Positions 1 through 6,154 of a stretch of DNA of 10,925 nucleotides are shown piece after piece. A program made the translations under genes and the position numbers. Location of the stretch: the NCBI GenBank assembly GCA_964538675.1, contig CAZIGM010000053.1, positions 1 to 10,925 on the forward strand. Direction: 5' to 3'. How positions within the stretch are numbered: position 1 is the stretch's first letter; each line of letters begins with the position of its first letter. The notes beneath the pieces were generated by a model. It saw only the letters and a list, made by a program, of their open reading frames with translations. It was not told where the DNA came from and ran no database searches. The stretch is from CAZIGM01 sp964538675. Lineage in GTDB: Bacteria; Bacillota; Bacilli; Tepidibacillales; Tepidibacillaceae.

Positions 1-1
1 T

Positions 2-73
2 AAAGACGATGGTGGCCAAGAAGTTTATCATCTGCACTATCATATCTTGGGAGGACAAAAACTTCCTTTCTAA
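2..73 (+). CDS. HIT (histidine triad, HINT-type) family protein, C-terminal end only
   Basis: The frame opens at the window edge and ends at a TAA at 71-73, giving 23 residues. They contain HLHYHILGG, the His-x-His-x-His-x-x histidine triad that is the nucleotide-binding and catalytic signature of HINT-branch HIT proteins, preceded by GQEVYH as is usual in that branch. Family members are soluble nucleoside-phosphoramidate hydrolases of about 110-115 residues, so roughly 90 residues lie upstream of the window. The C-terminus here (GGQKLPF) is a little shorter than the common ending with a WPPG-like motif. A sigma-A promoter for rpsU starts 11 bases after the stop, and I see no terminator between them, so read-through into rpsU is possible. 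The family call is firm; the exact substrate is unknown. Confidence 0.88.
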   Translation, partial: KDDGGQEVYHLHYHILGGQKLPF

Positions 74-84
74 AAATGGTGTGG

Positions 85-114
85 TTGACACTCTTAAAAA
101 ATATATAATATAAT
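85..114 (+). promoter_or_regulatory. Sigma-A promoter of rpsU-yqeY
   Basis: A perfect TTGACA (85-90) is followed after 18 bases by a perfect TATAAT (109-114). An overlapping TATAAT at 104-109 lies only 13 bases from the -35 and is unlikely to be used. Transcription would start near 120-122, giving a leader of about 55 bases before the rpsU start codon. The match is consistent with a highly expressed ribosomal protein gene. Confidence 0.85.
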
Positions 115-135
115 TTAATGTGTTACTTTGTATTG

Positions 136-155
136 CACTACTGTTTTCAGTAGTG
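136..155 (+). promoter_or_regulatory. Perfect 8-bp stem-loop in the rpsU 5' leader, directly before the RBS
   Basis: CACTACTG (136-143) and CAGTAGTG (148-155) are perfect inverted repeats around a TTTT loop. G135-T156 and T134-G157 can add wobble pairs, which would reach the first base of the G-rich Shine-Dalgarno region (157-166). The stem lies about 15 bases after the predicted transcription start and abuts the ribosome binding site. It has no trailing T-run and precedes the gene, so it is not a terminator. It may stabilise the mRNA 5' end or modulate rpsU translation; the role is inferred. Confidence 0.7.
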
Positions 156-175
156 TGGAGGGAGGGAAATTATAT

Positions 176-349
176 ATGTCAGAAATTCGCGTAAAAAAGA
201 ATGAATCATTAGATAGCGCTCTTCGTAGATTTAAACGCAATATTTCTAAAGATGGTGTTATGGCTGAGGTTAAAAAGCGTAAACACTATGAAAAGCCTAG
301 TGTAAAACGTAAGAAGAAATCTGAAGCTGCACGTAAACGGAAGTACTAA
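176..349 (+). CDS. rpsU: Small ribosomal subunit protein bS21
   Basis: This is the 57-residue bS21, which sits on the 30S platform near the anti-Shine-Dalgarno region of 16S rRNA and supports initiation. The diagnostic stretches are KNESLDSALRRFKR near the N-terminus and the very basic tail YEKPSVKRKKKSEAARKRKY. Length matches the family. The frame is open back to an ATG at 128, but that extension would translate through the leader hairpin and the ribosome binding site. The ATG at 176 has a G-rich Shine-Dalgarno (GGAGGGAGGG, 157-166) about 9 bases upstream and gives the usual family N-terminus. It has its own strong promoter and is co-transcribed with yqeY 12 bases downstream, as in many Bacillota. 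The sequence is intact. Confidence 0.97.
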   Translation: MSEIRVKKNESLDSALRRFKRNISKDGVMAEVKKRKHYEKPSVKRKKKSEAARKRKY

Positions 350-361
350 GGGGGTATATCT

Positions 362-805
362 ATGTCTTTAATGGATCGATTGAATGAGGATATGAAGCTA
401 GCGATGAAGAATAAAGACAAGTTTAAACTCTCTGTTATCCGTATGGTTATTTCTTCAATTAAATACGTTGAGATTGAAAAGAGATCTTCATTATCTGATG
501 ATCAAATTATTGATGTTCTGACTCGTGAAGTTAAGCAAAGACGAGATTCCCTCCAAGAATTCGAAAAAGCTAACAGAACAGATTTAATTGGAAAAATAAA
601 AGAAGAATTAGCCATCCTTCAAGATTATTTACCTGAACAATTGACAGAGGAAGAACTAAAAAAGATAGTTCAAGAAACTGTTCAAGAGATTGGAGCATCA
701 AATAAATCTGAGATGGGTAAAGTTATGTCGGCAGTTATGCCAAAGGTAAAAGGTCGTGCTGATGGCAAGATGATTAATAAACTGGTTCAAGAAGTATTAT
801 CTTAA
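362..805 (+). CDS. yqeY: GatB/YqeY domain protein
   Basis: A 147-residue soluble protein of the YqeY family, typical in length. Visible hallmarks are the N-terminal MSLMDRLNEDMKLAMK helix, the segment KLSVIRMVISSIKYVEIEKR, the central EELAILQDYLPEQLTEEEL and the C-terminal MGKVMSAVMPKVKGRADGK followed by a short amphipathic end. The fold is all-helical and resembles the C-terminal tRNA-interacting tail of GatB, the amidotransferase that converts Glu-tRNA(Gln) to Gln-tRNA(Gln). The free-standing protein has no firmly assigned reaction. Close linkage to rpsU is widely conserved. The start ATG has AAGGGGG (348-354) 7 bases upstream. A strong terminator follows the stop by 8 bases, closing the unit. 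Confidence 0.95.
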   Translation: MSLMDRLNEDMKLAMKNKDKFKLSVIRMVISSIKYVEIEKRSSLSDDQIIDVLTREVKQRRDSLQEFEKANRTDLIGKIKEELAILQDYLPEQLTEEELKKIVQETVQEIGASNKSEMGKVMSAVMPKVKGRADGKMINKLVQEVLS

Positions 806-813
806 ATAATAAG

Positions 814-853
814 TAAGGAATGTATCGCTTTATGATATATTCCTTATTTTTTT
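814..853 (+). terminator. Intrinsic terminator after yqeY
   Basis: A 13-bp stem with one G-U pair (814-826 with 834-846) closes a 7-base loop and is followed directly by seven Ts (847-853). The stem carries the core AAGGAAT/ATTCCTT. It begins 8 bases after the yqeY stop and separates rpsU-yqeY from the nfeD unit. Confidence 0.92.
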
Positions 854-866
854 AAATTTATCCATC

Positions 867-895
867 TTTATTTCTAAGAATTAATTGGATATAAT
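867..895 (+). promoter_or_regulatory. Candidate promoter of the nfeD-floA unit
   Basis: A perfect TATAAT at 890-895 (a second, overlapping copy is at 895-900) has a weak -35, TTTATT (867-872), 17 bases upstream. Only three -35 positions match consensus, so the site may need an activator or be weakly used. The Bacillus subtilis equivalent operon is sigma-W controlled, but I find no TGAAAC/CGTA sigma-W pair here. The preceding terminator implies that a promoter must lie between 854 and about 930. Confidence 0.4.
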
Positions 896-945
896 ATAAT
901 TAATTTCCATGCAATTAAGGTAGAATAAGATTGAGGGGGATTATC

Positions 946-2274
946 TTGAATCGAAGAATTATTTTCTTTTGCATACTAATCATATTTGCAATTGTAATAC
1001 AAATTGTATCTATTAAAGATACAAAACCAGTAGAAGCTTATGATAAACAAGAAATTGTTTATATAGTAAAGGTAGAACAAACAATAGAAAGAGGCTTAGA
1101 AAGTTTTTTGGTTAGGGCATTTACTGAGGCGGAAGAAAGTTATGCTGATCTAATAATTATGGAAATAAATACACCTGGTGGTGAGATTGGTGCTGCAACC
1201 AATATCGGTGAATTAATATTATCTGAAGAAATACCTGTAATTGCTTTTGTACAAAGCAATGCTATTTCTGCTGGTTCGTATATTTCTTTATGTGCAGATA
1301 AAATATATATGAAACCTAATAGCAGTATTGGTGATGCTGCAGTTAGAACGATAATAGGTGATGAGGTTGATCCAAAAATCACTTCATATTGGATTAATAA
1401 GATGGAGATAGCTGCAAGTCATAATGGAAAAAACACAGAAATTGCTATTGGAATGGTTGATCCTTCTGTTGAAATACCTGGAATAACAAAAAGTGGACAG
1501 TTAATTACCTTAGATTCTAAAAAAGCTTTAGAATATGGTATTGCCGATGGTATAGTAAATTCCCGTGAGGAACTTCTATCTGAACTGGATTTAGGGAATG
1601 TTATTATTGAGGAAATAGAATTGTCGCCTGCTGAAAAGCTTGCAAGGTTTGTGACAAGTCCTTATGTTACTCCCTTTTTATTGATTATAGGTATTGCTGG
1701 ATTGCTTGTAGAGATATTTGTTCCTGGGTTTGGTGTTCCAGGAATTGTGGGTATAACATCCTTTGTTTTATATTTTTTCGGACATTACATTGCAGGATTT
1801 GCAGGAGTAGAATCTATAGTTCTGTTTGTTTTAGGTATTATTTTAATGAGCATTGAATTATTTGTACCTGGATTTGGCGTTTTTGGTATTTTGGGAATAG
1901 CATCTTTGGGTTTTGGGATTTCCCTTGCAGCATATAATACAACTTATGGCTTAATAAGCTTACTAGTAGCGTTTATTGTTAATATTATTTTAGCAATAAT
2001 ACTGACTAAGTATTTCGGTCATAGGGGAGTATGGAATAGGTTTATTTTAAAGGAAGAACAAAGGAATGAAGAAGGCTACATATCTCACAAGAATGATAAA
2101 AAATTAATAGGAACTAAAGGAATAACAATAACTAAGCTTAGACCATCAGGTGCAATTAAAATTGATGGAATTAGATATGATGTTGTGAGTGATGGAGATT
2201 TTATTGATATAAATAAAGAAGTAGAAGTTATTATGGTTGAGGGAACGAGAATAGTTGTTAGTGAGTTAAAATAA
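946..2274 (+). CDS. nfeD: Long-form NfeD membrane protease-like protein, flotillin partner
   Basis: A 442-residue membrane protein of the YqeZ/NfeD1b class that works with flotillin. Residues 5-22 form a signal or anchor segment. Residues about 36-215 are a ClpP/SppA-class serine protease domain: NTPGG at 75-79, the ISAGSY motif with candidate nucleophile Ser108, and candidate general base Lys144 in DPKITSY. Residues about 242-355 hold several membrane helices, including two copies of a VPGFGV-type turn (259-264 and 308-312). Residues about 388-442 are the C-terminal NfeD OB-fold (LRPSG, DGIRYDVVSDGDFI). The frame opens at a TTG at 931, but the Shine-Dalgarno GAGGGGG (933-939) lies inside that extension, so the TTG at 946 is the start. 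The floA gene follows by 18 bases. Both catalytic residues are present, so it is probably active. Confidence 0.93.
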   Translation: MNRRIIFFCILIIFAIVIQIVSIKDTKPVEAYDKQEIVYIVKVEQTIERGLESFLVRAFTEAEESYADLIIMEINTPGGEIGAATNIGELILSEEIPVIAFVQSNAISAGSYISLCADKIYMKPNSSIGDAAVRTIIGDEVDPKITSYWINKMEIAASHNGKNTEIAIGMVDPSVEIPGITKSGQLITLDSKKALEYGIADGIVNSREELLSELDLGNVIIEEIELSPAEKLARFVTSPYVTPFLLIIGIAGLLVEIFVPGFGVPGIVGITSFVLYFFGHYIAGFAGVESIVLFVLGIILMSIELFVPGFGVFGILGIASLGFGISLAAYNTTYGLISLLVAFIVNIILAIILTKYFGHRGVWNRFILKEEQRNEEGYISHKNDKKLIGTKGITITKLRPSGAIKIDGIRYDVVSDGDFIDINKEVEVIMVEGTRIVVSELK

Positions 2275-2292
2275 AAAAGCGGAGGTATTTTT

Positions 2293-3279
2293 ATGGGAAT
2301 AGAAATTACAGTTATTTTATTTATTGCGCTTATATTTATTATTTTAGTTGTATTTTTTACATTTGTACCTGTTTTGTTGTGGATTTCTGCTTTAGCATCA
2401 GGTGTAAAGGTTGGTATTTTCACATTAATTGGTATGAGATTACGTAGGGTTATCCCATCAAGGATTGTCAATCCATTAATTAAGGCAAGAAAAGCTGGAT
2501 TATCTGTTACAACAAATCAATTAGAAGGACATTATTTGGCAGGCGGAAATGTTGATCGTGTTGTTAATGCATTAATTGCAGCTGAAAGGGCAGATATTGC
2601 TTTAGGATTTGAGCGAGCTGCAGCAATTGATTTAGCTGGAAGAAATGTATTAGAAGCTGTGCAAATGAGCGTAAATCCAAAAGTTATTGAGACCCCGATT
2701 GTAGCAGCTGTTGCAAAGGATGGTATCGAGGTAAAAGCAAGAGCAAGGGTAACAGTAAGAGCAAACATTGATCGTTTAGTTGGTGGTGCTGGAGAAGAGA
2801 CAATTATTGCTAGGGTAGGCGAAGGAATTGTAACAACAATTGGTTCAGCAGGAACACATAAAGAAACACTAGAAAATCCAGATACAATATCGCATACAGT
2901 TTTACAAAAAGGTCTTGATGCTGGTACAGCCTTTGAAATATTATCAATTGATATTGCAGATGTTGATGTTGGTAAAAACATCGGCGCAACTCTTCAAACA
3001 GATCAAGCTGAAGCAGATAAGCAAATTGCTCAAGCCAAAGCAGAGGAAAGAAGAGCTATGGCAGTAGCACTCGAACAAGAAATGAAAGCTAAAGTACAGG
3101 AAATGAAGGCTAAAGTTGTTGAATCTGAAGCTCAAGTTCCTTTAGCAATGGCTGAAGCATTGAAAAATGGTAATTTGGGGGTCATGGAATATTTAAATAT
3201 TCAAAATATAAATTCTGATACTGACATGAGAAATGCAATTAGTTCCATGGATTCTAAAAAAAATAATGAGAATAAATAA
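2293..3279 (+). CDS. floA: Flotillin-like protein FloA
   Basis: A 328-residue SPFH-domain scaffold of bacterial membrane microdomains, close to the roughly 330 residues usual for FloA (YqfA). Residues 5-35 form the hydrophobic membrane hairpin. The SPFH domain runs to about 230 and includes the highly conserved AAIDLAGRNVLEAVQMSVNP (111-129), EVKARARVTVRANIDRLVGG (146-165) and DIADVDVGKNIGA (220-232). Residues about 236-285 form an Ala/Glu/Lys-rich coiled coil with a local MKAKVQEMKAKV repeat, and the tail ends SKKNNENK. ATG at 2293 has GGAGGT (2281-2286) 6 bases upstream. It lies 18 bases after nfeD, the standard partner arrangement. The sequence is intact and the identification is secure. 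Confidence 0.97.
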   Translation: MGIEITVILFIALIFIILVVFFTFVPVLLWISALASGVKVGIFTLIGMRLRRVIPSRIVNPLIKARKAGLSVTTNQLEGHYLAGGNVDRVVNALIAAERADIALGFERAAAIDLAGRNVLEAVQMSVNPKVIETPIVAAVAKDGIEVKARARVTVRANIDRLVGGAGEETIIARVGEGIVTTIGSAGTHKETLENPDTISHTVLQKGLDAGTAFEILSIDIADVDVGKNIGATLQTDQAEADKQIAQAKAEERRAMAVALEQEMKAKVQEMKAKVVESEAQVPLAMAEALKNGNLGVMEYLNIQNINSDTDMRNAISSMDSKKNNENK

Positions 3280-3307
3280 TTATTTTTTAGTAAAAGGAGA
3301 GTAAATT

Positions 3308-3484
3308 TTGGATAATAGATTATTAGATAATAGTAAAGAATCAGGAAAAAGGCTGCATCTAAGTAAAGAAACTTTATGGGAAAAAGATATTTGTATAGAG
3401 GATATCAGACAAGGGATAATATGGTCGCAAATATTGGATAAGCCACGATCTAAGAATCCATATTTTTCAAGAAAGCGGATATAG
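3308..3484 (+). CDS. Small conserved-position ORF after floA, function unknown
   Basis: A 58-residue ORF begins at TTG 3308 with a strong Shine-Dalgarno (AAAGGAGAG, 3293-3301) 6 bases upstream and ends at TAG 3482-3484. The product starts MDNRLLDNSKESGKRLHL, is charged, has no membrane segment, and ends in a basic tail with WSQILDKPRSKNPYFSRKR. It sits 28 bases after floA and before the operon terminator, the slot taken by yqfB in Bacillus subtilis. I cannot claim homology to YqfB. The tail resembles, from memory, short hypothetical proteins with a hydrophobic-xx-ILxxPR motif in clostridial genomes. The length, TTG start and absence of an internal ATG mean default gene callers could miss it. 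A non-coding spacer is the alternative, but the RBS and position favour a gene. Confidence 0.68.
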   Translation: MDNRLLDNSKESGKRLHLSKETLWEKDICIEDIRQGIIWSQILDKPRSKNPYFSRKRI

Positions 3485-3536
3485 ATAAAAAGTGAACTTG
3501 TTATGCTAAAAATAAAATAAATCAAGTTATTTCCTT

Positions 3537-3568
3537 AAACTGTTGACCTTTGTGGTGACAGTTTTTTT
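3537..3568 (+). terminator. Intrinsic terminator after the nfeD-floA unit
   Basis: AAACTGT (3537-3543) pairs with ACAGTTT (3558-3564). ACC (3546-3548) with GGT (3554-3556) extends the stem above one bulge, with loop TTTGT. A run of seven Ts covers 3562-3568, partly inside the stem base. It lies 52 bases after the small ORF stop and only 2 bases before a candidate -35 for the next unit. Confidence 0.8.
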
Positions 3569-3570
3569 AT

Positions 3571-3599
3571 TTGAGATTAATCGTTTATTAAAGTAACAT
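3571..3599 (+). promoter_or_regulatory. Candidate sigma-A promoter of the yqfC to era unit
   Basis: TTGAGA (3571-3576, five of six consensus bases) is followed after exactly 17 bases by TAACAT (3594-3599, four of six). Transcription would begin near 3606, leaving a leader of about 50 bases before yqfC. A vegetative promoter is needed somewhere here because essential genes such as era lie downstream of the terminator at 3568. Confidence 0.5.
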
Positions 3600-3624
3600 A
3601 TTTTCTCTAGATTAAGCATAAGGC
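3596..3624 (+). promoter_or_regulatory. Candidate sigma-E (mother cell) promoter of yqfC-yqfD
   Basis: ACATATT (3596-3602) fits the ATATT core of the sigma-E -35 element. After 14 bases, the spacing expected for sigma-E, comes CATAAGGC (3617-3624), which keeps the CATA core of the -10 but departs from consensus after it. Transcription would begin near 3631. In Bacillus subtilis yqfCD belongs to the sigma-E regulon, which makes this placement meaningful. It overlaps the candidate sigma-A -10 hexamer. Confidence 0.5.
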
Positions 3625-3654
3625 TTTAACAAGTAAGAGAGGAGAGTGTTTTTA

Positions 3655-3954
3655 TTGACTAAATTAGGAACAAAGGTTAAACAAATTTCAATAAAAAAAC
3701 TGGACTTACCAAGTGATGTAACTTTAAATTTACCTAGAGTTACTGTAGTCGGTTTTTATCAAATATATATTGAAAACTATCATGATGTTGTTAAATTCAC
3801 AGACAAGTATTTAATTCTTGGTCTAGAAAATAAATATATAAAAATACTTGGCACTGACTTAAAAATACGGACAATCTTACCTGAAGAAATTTATATTGAA
3901 GGATTAATAAAACGAATAGATTATATTAATAAGGAGGATAATCTTGAATATTAA
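3655..3954 (+). CDS. yqfC: Sporulation protein YqfC (YabP/YqfC family)
   Basis: A 99-residue YabP/YqfC-family protein, near the usual 90-100. Diagnostic parts are LDLPSDVTLNLPRVTVVG (LP..V.L.LPR), the IENY pair that follows, and a repeating short-strand pattern through GLENKYIKILGTDLKIRTI to IYIEGLIKRIDYI. Family members are expressed in the mother cell and linked to sporulation; the molecular role is not known. The frame also opens at a GTG at 3646, but that lies 1 base after the AGGAG Shine-Dalgarno (3640-3644). The TTG at 3655 is 10 bases from it and gives the normal N-terminus. The 3' end overlaps yqfD by 11 bases, so translation is probably coupled. Candidate sigma-A and sigma-E promoters lie upstream. 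Confidence 0.9.
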   Translation: MTKLGTKVKQISIKKLDLPSDVTLNLPRVTVVGFYQIYIENYHDVVKFTDKYLILGLENKYIKILGTDLKIRTILPEEIYIEGLIKRIDYINKEDNLEY

Positions 3955-5122
3955 ATGGTTTAAAGGTTATGTGAATTGTGTTTTATCAGGAAAACAGATA
4001 GAATCTTTTATAAATTATATTGTAAATAATGAAATAGAAATATGGGATTTAAGCATTAATAGAAATGAACAGGCTAGTTTTTCTATCTCTGTAAAGGATT
4101 ATTTTAAATTAAAACCTATCTTGAAAAAAACTTTAACGAGAGTTCATATAGTAAATAAGATAGGATTACCCTTTCTGCTAAACAGATTACAAAAGAGAAT
4201 AGGCGTACTTTTTGCTATATTCTTTTTTTTGGTGCTTCTATATTTATCTTCTACGATGATTTGGACAATTGAGTTAGATGGAAATAAAACTATAAAGAAT
4301 GAAATAATATATCAGTCCTTAGATGAAATGGGAATAAAAAAAGGTGCTTTTAAATTTAATTTGCCATCGAACGAAGTGATAAAAAAGCAATTACAAGAAG
4401 AGTTAGAAAACGTGGCATGGGTAGGGGTAAAGGTTGATGGAACTCATCTTCAAATAACAGTAGTAGAAAAAGTACTACCCGAAGAGAAAGAGGTTGAATA
4501 TCCAAGCGATCTTATTTCTTCAAAAGATGCTATAATATATAAAATATTAGCTGAAAAAGGGATACCTCAAGTAAAGATTAATGATAGAGTAAAAAAAGGT
4601 GATATTCTTATTTCTGGTATAATAGGTGGAGAAGATAATAATCAGTTTATTGCTGCGAAAGGATTAGTTCAAGGAATTGTATGGTATAAGTCTAGTATAA
4701 CAATATCACTTAGACAAAATTGGAGGGAGTATACTGGCAATCAATATACCCGTGAATATATTATTTTAGGTAATAGGATGATAAAAATTAAAGGTTATGA
4801 TAATATTCCTTATGAAAAATATCAAATAAGCTATGATTGGAAGCGAGCATTTTTAAAAAATTATGAACTTCCTGTAGGGTTTTTAACGGAAAAATACCTA
4901 GAATATGAGTTGAAAGAGGATTATTTAAATGAATCTGATGGATATATTATAGCTTTAGAACAGACAAAAAAAGATTTGTGTAGTAGAATTGATACTGATA
5001 GTAAAATTGTAAGTGAGAAAATAATATCAAAAAAAATAGAGAATGATAAAATAACGTTAAATATATTATATGAGGTTGTTGAAGATATCTCTGCAAAACA
5101 ATTAATAATACAAGGAGAATGA
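3944..5122 (+). CDS. yqfD: Sporulation protein YqfD
   Basis: A 392-residue single-pass membrane protein of the YqfD family (about 390-400 residues). An N-terminal cytoplasmic domain of about 85 residues (MNIKWFKGYV, then IEIWDLSINR) is followed by one transmembrane helix at about 87-107 and a large outer region. Just after the helix, WTIELDGN, the LDEMGIKKGAF segment and the VKVDGTHLQITVVEK strand suggest a POTRA-like module. In Bacillus subtilis this gene is in the sigma-E regulon and is needed for efficient sporulation; its biochemical role is not settled. Start is TTG at 3944 with an ideal AAGGAGG (3931-3937) 6 bases upstream. It overlaps yqfC by 11 bases and is followed by phoH after 6 bases, a conserved arrangement. 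Confidence 0.93.
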   Translation: MNIKWFKGYVNCVLSGKQIESFINYIVNNEIEIWDLSINRNEQASFSISVKDYFKLKPILKKTLTRVHIVNKIGLPFLLNRLQKRIGVLFAIFFFLVLLYLSSTMIWTIELDGNKTIKNEIIYQSLDEMGIKKGAFKFNLPSNEVIKKQLQEELENVAWVGVKVDGTHLQITVVEKVLPEEKEVEYPSDLISSKDAIIYKILAEKGIPQVKINDRVKKGDILISGIIGGEDNNQFIAAKGLVQGIVWYKSSITISLRQNWREYTGNQYTREYIILGNRMIKIKGYDNIPYEKYQISYDWKRAFLKNYELPVGFLTEKYLEYELKEDYLNESDGYIIALEQTKKDLCSRIDTDSKIVSEKIISKKIENDKITLNILYEVVEDISAKQLIIQGE

Positions 5123-5128
5123 GAAAAT

Positions 5129-6091
5129 TTGCATTTAAAAGTCTGCTCGAAAGAAGTCAATTTAAGAAATATAGAAGAGAGATTATCACTTTATGGACCC
5201 AATGATAAATTTTTAAATATTATTGAGAGCCAAACAAATATTCAGATTTTAACTAGGAATGAAAATATTATTTTAACCGGAGAACAAGAAGAAGTCGATA
5301 AAATAACACATATGTTAGAGGTGTTAATAAAACTCATTAAAAATGGTTATTTACTATCTGAACGTGATATTTATTATGCTTTAGAATTAGCAGATAAAGA
5401 TTTAACGGATGAGTTGTTAGAGCTTTTTGATGAAAAAATAATTACAACTTATAAAGGTAAAGACATACAGGCGAAATCTTTAGGACAAAAGCATTATATT
5501 ACTACCATAAGAAAGAGAGATATTGTTTTTGGAATAGGTCCAGCAGGGACTGGGAAAACATTTCTAGCTGTAGTTCTTGCAGTTCTAGCTTTAAAACAAG
5601 GCAAAGTAAAAAAAATAGTTTTAACTAGACCAGCTGTTGAGGCAGGAGAGAGTTTGGGGTTCTTACCTGGTGACCTTCAAGAAAAGGTAGATCCATATTT
5701 ACGACCTATATATGATTCATTATTTGATTTATTAGGTGTGGAGCAAGTAAACAAGTATCTTGAGCGAGGTTTAATTGAAATTGCTCCGTTAGCATATATG
5801 CGCGGTAGAACTCTTAATGATTCTTTCGTAATTTTAGACGAAGCACAAAATTCTACTTCAGAACAGATGAAGATGTTTTTAACTCGATTAGGTTATGGAT
5901 CGAAAATGGTTATAAATGGTGATGTTACACAGATTGATTTACCAAGAGGTAAAGAATCTGGCTTAAAAAAAGCTGAAAAAATATTAAAAGATATAAATGA
6001 GATAGGATTTATTTATTTATCCGAGAAAGATGTAGTAAGACACAATTTAGTTCAAAAAATTATTAGTGCTTATGAATCAGAAATTAAGTAA
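5129..6091 (+). CDS. phoH: PhoH family ATPase
   Basis: A 320-residue cytoplasmic P-loop ATPase of the PhoH/YbeZ family, of standard length. Residues 1-70 form an N-terminal KH-like module. The ATPase domain has Walker A GPAGTGKT at 137-144 (Lys143), the signature LTRPAVEAGESLGFLPGD (165-182), the DPYLRPIYD segment, Walker B VILDEAQN (234-241), NGDVTQIDLP (263-272) and a C-terminal RHNLVQKII with a likely sensor Arg304. Function is incompletely defined; homologues are linked to RNA metabolism and pair with YbeY, encoded two genes downstream. The start is TTG at 5129 with AAGGAG (5112-5117) 11 bases upstream, somewhat long. There is a 63-base gap to pgpH with no clear terminator. Confidence 0.96.
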   Translation: MHLKVCSKEVNLRNIEERLSLYGPNDKFLNIIESQTNIQILTRNENIILTGEQEEVDKITHMLEVLIKLIKNGYLLSERDIYYALELADKDLTDELLELFDEKIITTYKGKDIQAKSLGQKHYITTIRKRDIVFGIGPAGTGKTFLAVVLAVLALKQGKVKKIVLTRPAVEAGESLGFLPGDLQEKVDPYLRPIYDSLFDLLGVEQVNKYLERGLIEIAPLAYMRGRTLNDSFVILDEAQNSTSEQMKMFLTRLGYGSKMVINGDVTQIDLPRGKESGLKKAEKILKDINEIGFIYLSEKDVVRHNLVQKIISAYESEIK

Positions 6092-6154
6092 TATTAATAT
6101 GATGCGTAGTAAGTAGTCAAAGTCTCATCAGAATAAAAAAGAGGCGATATGTAA

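Noticed and set aside
128..175. N-terminal extension of rpsU from ATG 128
   Set aside because: It would translate the leader hairpin and the Shine-Dalgarno; bS21 homologues begin at the ATG at 176.
2085..2471. 128-residue frame on the minus strand
   Set aside because: It is antisense to the nfeD/floA junction, both secure genes, and shows no recognisable domain or RBS.
2532..2981. 149-residue minus-strand frame in floA
   Set aside because: It is the reverse shadow of the conserved SPFH domain, with composition reflecting the complementary codons.
6092..6154. Promoter or terminator in the phoH-pgpH gap
   Set aside because: Only a 5-bp TGATG/CATCA pair with a long loop and AT-rich tracts are visible; neither a stem with a T-run nor a -35/-10 pair is convincing.
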